A stretch of DNA of 64,000 bases from Undaria pinnatifida (lineage: Eukaryota; Sar; Phaeophyceae; Laminariales; Alariaceae). The notes beneath the pieces were generated by a model. The model had not been told where the DNA came from. It saw nothing but the letters and a program-made list of their open reading frames with translations, and ran no database searches. Below are positions 11,840-22,800 of the stretch, piece after piece. Made by a program: the position numbers and the translations under genes. Within the stretch, counting starts at the first letter, position 1. Every line of letters begins with the position of its first letter. Location: NCBI GenBank assembly GCA_012845835.1, contig JABAKD010000006.1, positions 11,576,945 through 11,640,944 of the forward strand, written 5' to 3'.

Positions 11840-12580
11840 GAACCTTGTAGAGCTAAGTACCAATTCGATGTGGCTCGCGAGTAAGGCTTCCATTCCTGCT
11901 GGCGGGCCTTCCGTTTATTTTCGGGCTGTAATCTGCAAATGTTTCATCAGCTGCTCCCAATCGTTTTTTCCCCCAGCAACTGCTGCTGCTCATAACGTCA
12001 GCGGAATGATAATAATCTCTCCCGTGTCATACATACTTGGTGCTGAATGTTCACCGCTTTACCACAGCGCCGTCGCCGGAGCTTCCAACGTCACCGCCAA
12101 CCCCCCCGCGCCGCCGCCGCCGCCGCCGCTGCTGTTGTTGGTGTCTACTGCGTATGGTTCTAAATAAAAAACCGGCTGTCTGTGGTCATGACCTCGCCTA
12201 GCCAGAGTGCCAGCGCAATATGTGGGCTCCTCCTGCCGGATGGCCGCTGCTGTAGACGCTACTGCTACTGTGCCGACATTCCTTGCTGGGCTATCGCCAG
12301 CTTCTGCCCCTCCCGCCGCCGCCGCTGCTGCTGTGTGTTGCTTCTGCTGGTGCTGCTCTCACTCTCTTCTGCGCATGTTAAGCGTGCTGCTGTGTTTTGT
12401 TGTGCTGATGCATGTGCGTGGATTTTTTCACAGATCCCATGTTTCCTATACTGAGCCCTATATGTTTCATGACATGCCATGGCGCTGCGTGGATATGGCC
12501 ATAAGTCTCAGTGATCTGTGCTGTTTATATATATAAATCTATATATTTTCCGCCTTTTTTGTGTCGTTTTTTTCATCACG
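11840..12580 (+). repeat. CTG-rich module unit, copy 3
   Basis: This is the direct repeat of 9291-10140, including the 'cctgctggcgggcctt' 5' part, the Pro-rich part, the Ala-rich frame from 12239 (MAAAVDATATVPTFLAGLSP) and the 3' 'gagccctatatgtttc' part. It has diverged by many substitutions and small indels, and the CTG minisatellite is much shorter. Confidence 0.55.
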
Positions 12581-12599
12581 ATCTTTCAACTTTGTGTGA

Positions 12600-12905
12600 A
12601 ATTATATTTTTGTGTAGTGTAGCTGCTATGCTGCTGCTGCTGCTGTTGCTGCTGTCGCTGTTGTGGTGTCTCCTGGGTACGTTTCTAAAAGCCAAAAATC
12701 GGCTGTCTGCGCGGAGCCAGTGTGCCCCTTCCGCCAGATGGCTGCTGCTGTAGACACAACTGATGCTGCTGTGCCGCAATTCTTCGATGGGCCATCGGCC
12801 GCCTCTGCCCCCGCCGCTGGTGCTGCTGCTGGTGCTGCTGCTGCTGCTGAAGTGCGTTGCTGGTGCTGTGGTGCTGCTTTCACTCTCTCCTGCACATACA
12901 TACAT
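12600..12905 (+). repeat. CTG-rich module, copy 4
   Basis: It repeats 11540-11800. The frame from 12736 reads MAAAVDTTDAAVPQFFDGPS, then an Ala/Gly run. The stretch from 12906 to 13430 holds no recognised gene; 13430-13545 is a minus-strand relative of family D. Confidence 0.5.
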
Positions 12906-13429
12906 GTGCTGTGAGTGTGTGTTGTTGTGCTCAGCTAGGCCGTACTACAGGATTCTTATTTTACTCCCTACCCCCAAATGACCGAAAAACCCGAGGGTAT
13001 ACCTCCCTTTGACCAATAAAAAAAAACTAATAACAAAGAAGAAAAACAAAAGAGAGAAATAGAAAACCAAGCAGATAGTATCTACGGCAATCTTGGGCAA
13101 GATCCCGGAGATGAAAACTCAGGAGAAAATGCTGGATTTGAAGCGGCGAGATTCCGTGTGCTCAACGCTATTTATAGCTATCGAATATCAGGCACTCAGC
13201 ACACTTCGTGCGACGAAGTCAACGACGGCGTCGTGAAATATGAATGTGGCGAGCTCGGTCGGGGATCAGACCCACCCTTTGTGTGCAGCAGTGCTCACAC
13301 TGCGGCTGGCGATGTGTGACGGGCGCCGACCAGGCTTTTGTTAAGCCCGCATGTGGCGGCTGGTGTGTAGGAAACAGGGACGAAAACTCTCGATCGCTGT
13401 ACAAAGATATTTAAAAAAACAATACATCT

Positions 13430-13545
13430 GAGGTAACGAGCGGCAGGTGTATCACCCAGCTTGCAAACATTATCGACCCTAAATTTATCGAATTCACAGC
13501 TGACGTATTTAAAAATATTGTCATATATCGTGCTGCGGGAGTTCA
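13430..13545 (-). repeat. Family-D fragment
   Basis: Read on the minus strand it carries 'cagctgtgaattcgat' and then 'tttgcaagctgggtgatac', the two conserved words of family D. No coding capacity. Confidence 0.4.
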
Positions 13546-13751
13546 GCGACAGCTACACTTCTTTAGAGGGACCCCTGTCGAGTTTCTTGGAGCGTCCCCC
13601 GACTAACACACCATCGCACAAGTTGACGACATAACCAAACATCCTTCTACGCGAGTTCCTATCAACAGCTATGCTCTCTTTAACCTCTGCGTGCGAATCT
13701 CGACCCATCATACATGCCCCGACCCGCGTTCCATTAACGTTTGTGCCGCAG

Positions 13752-13812
13752 GCATGTGCGCCGACCCGGAGGCTTTTGCTCTGGCGGTCAGAATATTCAC
13801 CGACAGATACAG
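13752..13812 (+). CDS. APRT exon (DPEAF ... DRYR)
   Basis: The acceptor is 'tgtgccgcag' and the donor 'gtgtgt'. The exon opens with two bases of a split codon and closes with AG, which the G at 16578 completes to Arg. It encodes MCADPEAFALAVRIFTDRY. It is short, and a 142-codon frame on the other strand runs across it; the phase fit with the next exon decides for the plus strand. Confidence 0.88.
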
Positions 13813-16800
13813 GTGTGTATGCTTGTGTATTCACGTGTTTATTGACTTGTTTTTTTTCTTCCGTCGGAACGTTTTTTTTAGCGATTGTGTAACCACGGGC
13901 TAAGTTTGAGGGAAACGAGCTACGGTGGTGTACCCGATATGGGAGGGTCCATCTTAACAAAATGGGTTTAAGAGCGGTCAAATCGGCTCGGCACGCCTTG
14001 TGACGCCTATACCTAAAACTATATAATTGTAACGTCTATACAGTGGGTACCCCGATTTAAGAGCGCCCCGTGACACGCCGAAACAAGCGCTCTCAACTAC
14101 ACATTGCTCTTATCTTTAGTGGAAAATGTATAGGTTTTAGTATAAGCGGGACATGCCGATTTGACCGCTCTTAGGTCCCGAACGCTCTTATCCTGGGCGA
14201 TCTTAAATCGGGGTCCCCACTGTACCCAAACCTAAATGATTGTAACGCCTATACCAAAACCTACCAGGTATATTATTGTGCCTGTGTATCCTGTGTACTC
14301 CCTGTATACATGTGGCAGGCCAGCAGAGCAGGTTTATGATTGTAACGCCTAAACTAAAACCTATATGAACCCGATCTAAGATAACAGCGGCAGATGAGAG
14401 ATAAGAGCGGAAACACTGGCCTGTTCTGAGGGGCTCTTAAATCGGTTGCTCTACTAAAGTGACAACATCATCGCCATCACTGTGATCGTTATCTATATTT
14501 TGACTGCCACGTATACTTATTTTTACGAACGAATGCGAGTTTTTAGTTTACACCGCACCAACTGTTTCCGGGACCCTTTTAATTTGGCTGCTAAGACCGC
14601 CAACCGCCGACCGCCAACCGCCGACCGCCGACGCGCACAATTTGACGATGGTAGAACCTCCCCAATAAAACGGTCTCAGTAAGGCGGTATCCGATATAGT
14701 GGTCAAAATCGCTTGCCGCGACTGGAGAATTGCCCTCATAACCTGGAATGAGCAAGGTGAATAAGGCGGCTTCCCTCAATAAGGCGGTCATATTGCTCTG
14801 GTACTCCACCACATTGCTGGGGGACCCCTACTGTACCATGCTGCTTGATAGCGACAGCGATACCATTTTTTGTTTCTGGGGGACCCCTACTGTGCCCTGT
14901 TGCGCGAGTTCCTTCGTAGCGACAGTGGCGCCATCTTTTTTGTTTTCCCCCGAAAGCCATGTCGAGGCTTTTAACCTGTTGGGGGGCCAGGTGTATATGT
15001 TTATTATTTTTTATAATACATGCAACACAAACGAAAGAAGCGCGGCGTTGCCAACCGCCTAGTCCAGTATGAGTGCGCAGCAGTACCAGTAGTAGCGCCA
15101 TACAACTCCTTGCACCGTGGCTCGGACATTACACCTGTAATCGCGCTATCCATCATCTCGCATTACTTCATGTGGCCGACGCTGCGATCGGTAATGTTAT
15201 TCGTAGTTTTTTCCAGGGATTATCACGGGTGAAGACCCGACCCGAGAAGGTGTTGGGAATCTCACGGGTCGAGTCGGGTCGGGTCGGGTCAGGAGGTGTT
15301 CGAAATCTCACGGGTCAGGTCGGATCGCCCTGGCCCGGCCCGATCCGCGAGCAGTACCCGACCCGTGAAAATCCCTGATTCTTTCGTCTTGAAGTCCCGA
15401 AAGGGTCATGGAGAAGCGAAACGCTTGCACGTTCCTACATACACTGGGAAGAGCATTGGTGTTTATGACGAGCCCCATCTTGGATCAAATGGTTGATAGT
15501 TCACATAAACTCCTCACTACATGTACATTGCTAGATTTTTCCCACACGGTCAGGGATAGGGTTGGAGTTAGGTTTAGGCACGGCGGTAGCACGACCGTCA
15601 AGCATGTTCGAGCCATACGTCGAAGCTGTGCTAAGCCGTAAACAGCCCTCGCTTGGGAAGAGCGCTCACTCGATCATCGTTTTAATTGATTAGTAAGGGT
15701 TTCTACAAAGATATGGAGGCAGTTGAGTGCCGGGAATAGTGGACGTACAGTAATTACGATGCGGCAAGTGTTTCGGTGACGTACGGCTGACTTAGTCACG
15801 GGTAAGTCCATACCGCCGTAACGGCCATCCCTGTTTTTTACCCGATCTATTTTGTTTGGTGGTTACAGGAAAACATTTCAGAAGACGGCAATTGTCTTTA
15901 ACGGACGGCCGTCTAGACGTAATGTGCTACAGTAGTTTGAGTGTGATCTCGTATATGTGTGACAGACGGCCGTCTAGGCTTAATATATTGTTTTTAGTGT
16001 AGCAATTCCTTAAGAGTGGCCGACGGCGCCCAAAACTGCCGTCTCCTGGCACCCTTGGTTACAGGAATATGCAGATCGATGCATCATGGGTGTCTTGAAC
16101 AAATGTAGGGGAAGTTTAGGACATTCGGGGATAGGGTTAGGGCTAGACTTTATATTCAAGTCACTTCGACCATTTCTCGTTGGACTTGGGCCAAGTCGTA
16201 AAGCGCCCTCGCCTGGGAAGGGCACTCGCTCGCTCGCTCGCAATTTTCAGTTGCTAAGCAGTTTACGAGGGCTGTGTTTTGGCTGACTGTAGGCCGCCAA
16301 CCAGCTATTTGCTGGCTAGGTGTCTTTGCAATTGGTTGCATGCGGTAACTTTCGGAGTTGTGCGTCTTTGCGTGTGACTGGCGCGTTTTTGGCTGGACGT
16401 GTGAAGTTTAGTGAATAAAGGCTAAGTCAACAAGTTGGCTTTTGTTCTGTCACCCAACTCCGGCCAACTCACAGCCAAGAGTTGGCTTTGATTCTGCCAT
16501 CCAATTCCAGCCAACCCACAGCTCTATCGTTTTCACTAACTACGTTCGACACGATTTCTTTGTTGTGATTGTTACAGGGGCATGGAGATCGACGCTATTG
16601 GGGCTTTCGATGCTCGTGGTTTCATTCTCGGTCCTCCGGTGGCCCTTGCCCTCGGCATCCCCTTCTTCATGCTTAGGAAAAAGGTTCGTTCAGCGTAGTG
16701 TATGAAAAGGGTACCTTTTAAAGGCATGTTTGCAGAAGCACACCCCCTTTTCGTGCCCAGGGTTCATTTTGACGACCATAAAATGTTAAATTGGTGTTTA

Positions 16801-19800
16801 TTTTTACCGTGTTTTTGTAAGGACGATCGCCCTCAACACCCATTTTTTCATGCGTAGGAAAAAGGGAAGTCGATCTTAAATATTGGCATTTTTCACTGTT
16901 GTGAGCCATGTTTACGTGAGTACATCCCGTTCGTCAAGCTTTTGGGCAAATATCCGTCCACTAAACAAGTATAAATGTGAAACTGGTGTTCTTTTTGCCT
17001 TGCTTACGTCAGTACACCCCTTGTTATAGGTCATGGCAGTAAGGAACGTTATCATTGTTAACGTATACCAGGTAGCCTTCCCGGTGGTTCAATAGTGAAT
17101 ACCGCGTAACTATTGAGGTCGATGTTGTCAGGTCGAATCCCGTAAGGGATTATTTCTTTCAAGTTTGACAGACCGAAAATGCGAGAGCGCGAGTTGACGA
17201 AAATCGACGAAACGCGCTGAGCAGTAGAAATGCTGAACCCTATGCGCGATAAAAATGAAGGCACGTATCGGGGGAAAGGGATGACACCTGTGACCACGAC
17301 CTGCCCGGAAGATTGCTGAGGGTATATCCTGTACGAGTTGAGCGGAGAAGTAAAACCGACGATAAAAAATGTAGTATAAAAAAACAGCCCATCCCTATCT
17401 TCATGCTAAGGGAAAAGGTTGGTAGACCGTAAGAAGTGAAGTTGGCTGTTGCAGAGACGGGGAGCCGAGGAAAAACGGAAGGCCGGTTGAATAAAACGCG
17501 CACGCTTTTACCGGGCCGTGACCGGGATACCTGTTTCGCGCCGACCTTCGTAATGCGTTGGACGGGGGAAGTGTACGTATTTCAAGCACAGCGTAGTAGT
17601 ATGCCCGTAGTCCTTCGCATTCCTACAATGCCGGGACGGAGCACGTCGGATTTTTACCCACCCGGCGGACATCGCGTGTACCAAGCGCAAAGCGCCGCGA
17701 AGTGTTCGACAGTGGCGGTCGCGAACGGAGATACACTAAAACCGAGGCAGTTTGGGATCGCGGTACCCGGAGGAGTCGAGGATGTGGGGCTAGGCCACGA
17801 ACCCTACATGAGACGGACAACTGTAGTGCAGCGGTTCAACGGGACCTTTTTGAGTGCGGTATCAATTATGTTGGACATCGAACGAAGGCGTTGGATCAGT
17901 CGGTGATAACGATCCAGTCGCCGGTCTCGTGTAGCGTTCGTGCGCTCAGTCCCACATGCCCCAACCCTCCGGGTACAGCGACCCCAAAAACTGTTCTACA
18001 GTAGTTATCGATTGACCTCCAACCGCGTCCGCCACTGTTGTATAGCCCCTCCAGTGATGAGGCTCGTCCATGCCATGCCCACGCACGGCGTACCAGGGAG
18101 ATGTCGGAAAATTACGCTTGTGCAGATCATCTACGTGTGTTGAAGGTTATTGGCTAAACTTCCACCTCATAATTTCGGGTTGCGCCGTATTTTGTGCGTA
18201 ACGTATCTACCGGATATCCGCAAGTACAGAGCTGGAGATCGAATACCCTAGCTCAGTTTGTGTCCTCCTTCCCTTCGATTGCGACGTGCCACACCTACCT
18301 TTCCTTGGTGGCGACGTCGAGGTCTACCAAGCGGCTCTACTGCTATAACAAAGGACGAGCGTCATCGCGGATATCATCGAGTTTAGTTCATATGAACTGA
18401 AGTGAAGTGAAGTAACGACATCAAAATACCGTACTTTACCGAGCATCAGGTCCTACTCTGTTGAAGCGCAGCTGCGGTGTCACTCACTCATACGCAGACA
18501 CATGTTTTACTTCAGCCCTTGGAAGCATCCGAGCTGGCAGCTACACACAGACACCATACAGATTCACGTTGAAACGACAGGAGGCTCATCATTGCAGGGG
18601 TGACGCAATAGTCGCAGCCGCGGTTGGAGGACGTCCATGGGGAAGCGAGACAGCTTCTGGGGTCGGGGTACCTGGAGGAGTGGAACACGTGGGATTGTCG
18701 GCACGCACGCTACACGAGACGGGAAACCGTAGTACATCGGTTTGACCGTCTCGTGTTGTGTCCGTGTCCTCCGTCCCACATGCCCCACTCCTCCCGGCAC
18801 CGTAACCCCGAAAACTGTTTATTTCCTCCATGTGCTCCCTCCGACCTCCACGGCCACTGTCGCATAACTCCGGCGATGGTGAGTCTCGTCCATGCCACGC
18901 CCATGCACTCCTACGAGTATATGCTCCACTCCTCCGCACACCGCGATCCCAAGACTGCGTCACCTCTAGATTGACCTCGACCGTGCCCCCTACTCGCATA
19001 GCCCATGCAGTTGTCATGTCATGCCCGCGCAAGCGGCCTGTTTGCGTAGGCATGACATGAACAAACGTCCTATCACAGAGACTGTGCAACACTGGTGGCC
19101 ACGGTTGGAGGTCACCGGAGAGGGGAAGCAGCCCCTGCTAGACACCGCTGGAGCAAGCGATTTGGTGTCCACGGAGTCCATCCGAGCAAACGCGTCCGCT
19201 AGTTTTACGCCATATCACACGGCCGCTAGTGGCGTTAGCGCTGGTACGTAATTTGCTACCTCCGCAAGCACCGCCGTCCTTTTCATGGCGTTGAAGTCGT
19301 TGGAGTAGTTAATGAGCCATTTTCCCGTCTCGTGTAGCGTCAGTGCCCTCTGCTCCGCACGCCCCACTCCTCTGGGTACAGCGACCACAAAAAGTGTCTC
19401 ATTTCTCGATTGAACCCGTCCAACCGTGTCCGCCACTGGCATAGTCCCTTCGGTGATGACCCTCCGCCATAAAATTACCACGCAAACGTTGGTATGTCAT
19501 GGACTAGCCTCATCGCCGCAGGGGCTATGAGTCCGCAGCAGACGAAGTGGGCGGAGTTCCGTCGAAAGGTGAGGCTGCTTTTCGGGTCGTGGTACCCAGA
19601 GGAATGGGGCGTGTGGGACCGAGGGCACGAGCGCTACACGATACGGGTATAGCACATTGGTTCGCAGGTGTGCTACCTTTTCCCGCAGCAGATGTGTTTT
19701 TCCCGTAGCAGGGGCTTTTTGCGGTCGTTCCTAACGAACAAACTGGCGAAGTTTCACGTTTTCCCAAAGTCAATCACGTATTTGTTTGGTCACGGGTCGT

Positions 19801-22800
19801 GACATCGATTTCGTGAATACATTTTTTATACGTTTTTTTTTTCAAGAAAACCTAATGTCACGATTTTAATGTTACACACATCACGATTCTCGGAAATGTC
19901 ACGCTTTTTTTTGTGGTGATTTTCTGTTGGTTCCTTAGGAGTGTCCCTTAGCTGGACCTCTGCATTATATAAGCTTCGTACGCCGGTGTGTTGTGTTGGG
20001 TATCGTATTAGAGTTGCGCTCGATACGATACTGATACACAATAGCGCATACCGATATAATTTCGATATAAACACGTCCGCTGGTCTTGTACCTGACCTTG
20101 GTAACACCCAGCCACCAGTGGCGTGAGCGCTGGCACGCGGTTGGCCGCCGCCGCAAGCACGGCCATCCTTTTCACGGTGTTGATAGCGTTGGTGAGCCGG
20201 TGATAACGAGCCAGTCGCCCGTCTCCTGTAACGCTCGTGCCCTCTGTTCCACATGCCCCACTCCTCCGGTTACCGCGACCCGAAAATATTTAACTCGTTG
20301 AGTCACCTCCCCTAAACGCGACCGTCACTGTCGCATAGCCTCTGTGGTGACGAGCCTCCTCCATGCCATGCCCATGCTGTACGACATGCTCCACTCATTC
20401 GGGTACCGTGAACCCCAGCCTGCGTCACCTGTTGTTGACCCCCTCTAACTGCGTCCGCTACCCCCATAGCCCCTGCGGTGGTGAGGCTCGTCCATGTCAT
20501 GCCCACAATGTCGTCGGCATGATACGGACGAGCCTGATTACTACCGGGGCTATTAGGGTAGCGTACACGGGTGCAGGAGGTGATTCGGGAGGTGGGGTAG
20601 ATGGGATCTCTGAACTCGGAGGAGTGGAGCACGTGCAACCTAGGGCATGAGCGCCACACGAGACGGGCAAATGTAGTACTTCGGTTAGCGAGGATGCTAC
20701 GATTCCCTTGCAAAGCTGAATATCGACCATTCAACTGGTCGAACTCATAGCCGACCTATTTTAGTTTTTTTGGACATTTCCCTGGAATGTGTCATGTGGG
20801 CCGACTCTAAGCTGGGCCTCTCCATTATACCAGGTAAATGGACTAAACTATAAACCCGTGCGGGCCGGTCGGTGTTACTTGTCTGGTTATTTGCGCGGTG
20901 CCTAATTAGATTTCTTTATTTATTTTTCATGTTACACGTGGTGTAGACCTATATACCCTGTATCTTATAGGAAACATCACATGTGTTCCCCGTTTCAACT
21001 TAATGACACCCCCGGAATTTCAGCGCAACCACGTCGCGAAGGGGCACCGTGTATACAGTATTGATGGTGTTGGATATTGAACCAGAATCGAATTCGATAG
21101 GATACCGATACAAAACGATCATCGATAAAGCGCGATTTCGATATTCGATATTCGATACGTCGAAGCGTTCGCATAAAGAGCACAGTAAACACAGGGGTGC
21201 CAGAAGATGGAGGGAAAGACGTGTTCGAAACGAGACCGTTGCTAATCGCAAGCCGATGTTAATGAAAATAGTTTAATTTTCGAAGACGTTGACCGAGGCT
21301 TGACAAAAAATGGCGTATTGGGTCGCTTGACAAAAAGAACCAGTTTTTATTTTTAATATTTTTTTCCCCACAGCGATGGTCCGGCAATCTTTTCAGCCAT
21401 GCACTCAAAACAAAGTTTGGAAACTTGTTTGTTAAACTATCGCCTTGCCATTAGCAACGGTGTGAGATATCGAAACTTCGTTTTTTTTCGACATATCGTA
21501 TATCGACACTTTCGATATTGAATTCGAGATTAACATAAATTAACCCTAATACCCCTCACGTTTCGCGTGTGGTCGTGTTGGATATCGCAAGAGAATCGAG
21601 CTCGATACGATACAGATACACAAAAACAAATACCGATACAACTGTAGTACAATTTCAATATTCGATGCTCGTTAGGTCGAAACGTTTGCTCGTCATCAGC
21701 ACGAAAAACACGGGAATGCCAGGGGATGGGGAAAAAAACGTTCGATTCGATAGAGTGTGTCGATAGCTCTACTTTTCGGTATGTCGTAAATCGAAAATTC
21801 GGTGATATATCCAGCAGTATCCAACGCTAGCATATACAACTCTCGCGCTTTACGTGCGTTTGTTTGCTATGTTGAAGAGAAGATGCCGTAGGTGGTGGAG
21901 GGGGAAATATTATCTACGGAGTAAAATGGGATATATCGAAACTTCTGTATTGCAATACAAGGAGGGCTTCGCAGGCGCGGGTTAACGCCCGCCTACGGCT
22001 CCCTCCGCACATGCCCGCAACGGTCGAGAATGTCATAGACAAACAGACGCCGTAAATGCGACATTGCGCAATGCCAAGGGGCGCAATAAAACACCATGGT
22101 TGAGTGCAGAGACAGAACACCGCCCATCAAGAGACACACGTTTTTCGTGGCTGTTCGTACAGCAGCAACACTATACACTACTCATCGTATAGCGGGGGTG
22201 GCAGCGGCAGCAGTATATACAACTGAAGCCGCACTGCTCGGATGATGAATTCAAAACAACACGCAGCAGCAGCGGTAGAACGACGACGAACGGCAAGCCG
22301 CAGAAGTACAGCATACATAAGATGACCCTACGTTTGGCCAGCAGCAGCAAGCCGCGTCCAGGAAACGAAAAAAACTAACCCGAGTGTTATTTGCAATAGG
22401 TAGACACGCATCCGAGAGCAACTTCAGTTGTTGGGTCGACATACACGAAGCAAAAAAACGATAGCGGAAAAAAAGGGAGATCGAGGCATATCGGGGCTCG
22501 AACTCTGGCCGTCAGATTGGTAGCTAAAACAAATGGGGGGTGAAAGTGTACGTACTTACTGGTAAAGAGTCAAGGGCAAACGAAAGGCATGCCGAGATTC
22601 TTGGATCTGCTTGATGAACGTGCCGTTGCCTAATGTCAATGTTCGTTCGTAATGCAGCAACAGTCGCCGCACGACTGTAATTTCAACAACAGCAGCAGTG
22701 GCAGCACCGAAACAGCAGTTCGACAAACAGCAAGCAGTGTCCAGTATAATATGCATAAATAATACGGTAGTGTTTCGCTTTGAGCCGGTACGCGTAGAAC

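Noticed and set aside
13553-13981. 142-codon minus-strand frame
   Set aside because: It lies antisense to the APRT exon at 13752-13812, which fits the family and the splice phases; the minus-strand protein has no recognisable motif.
18589-19092. 167-codon minus-strand frame
   Set aside because: It falls in the 165 bp bidirectional array in the APRT intron; comparable frames appear on both strands of each copy.
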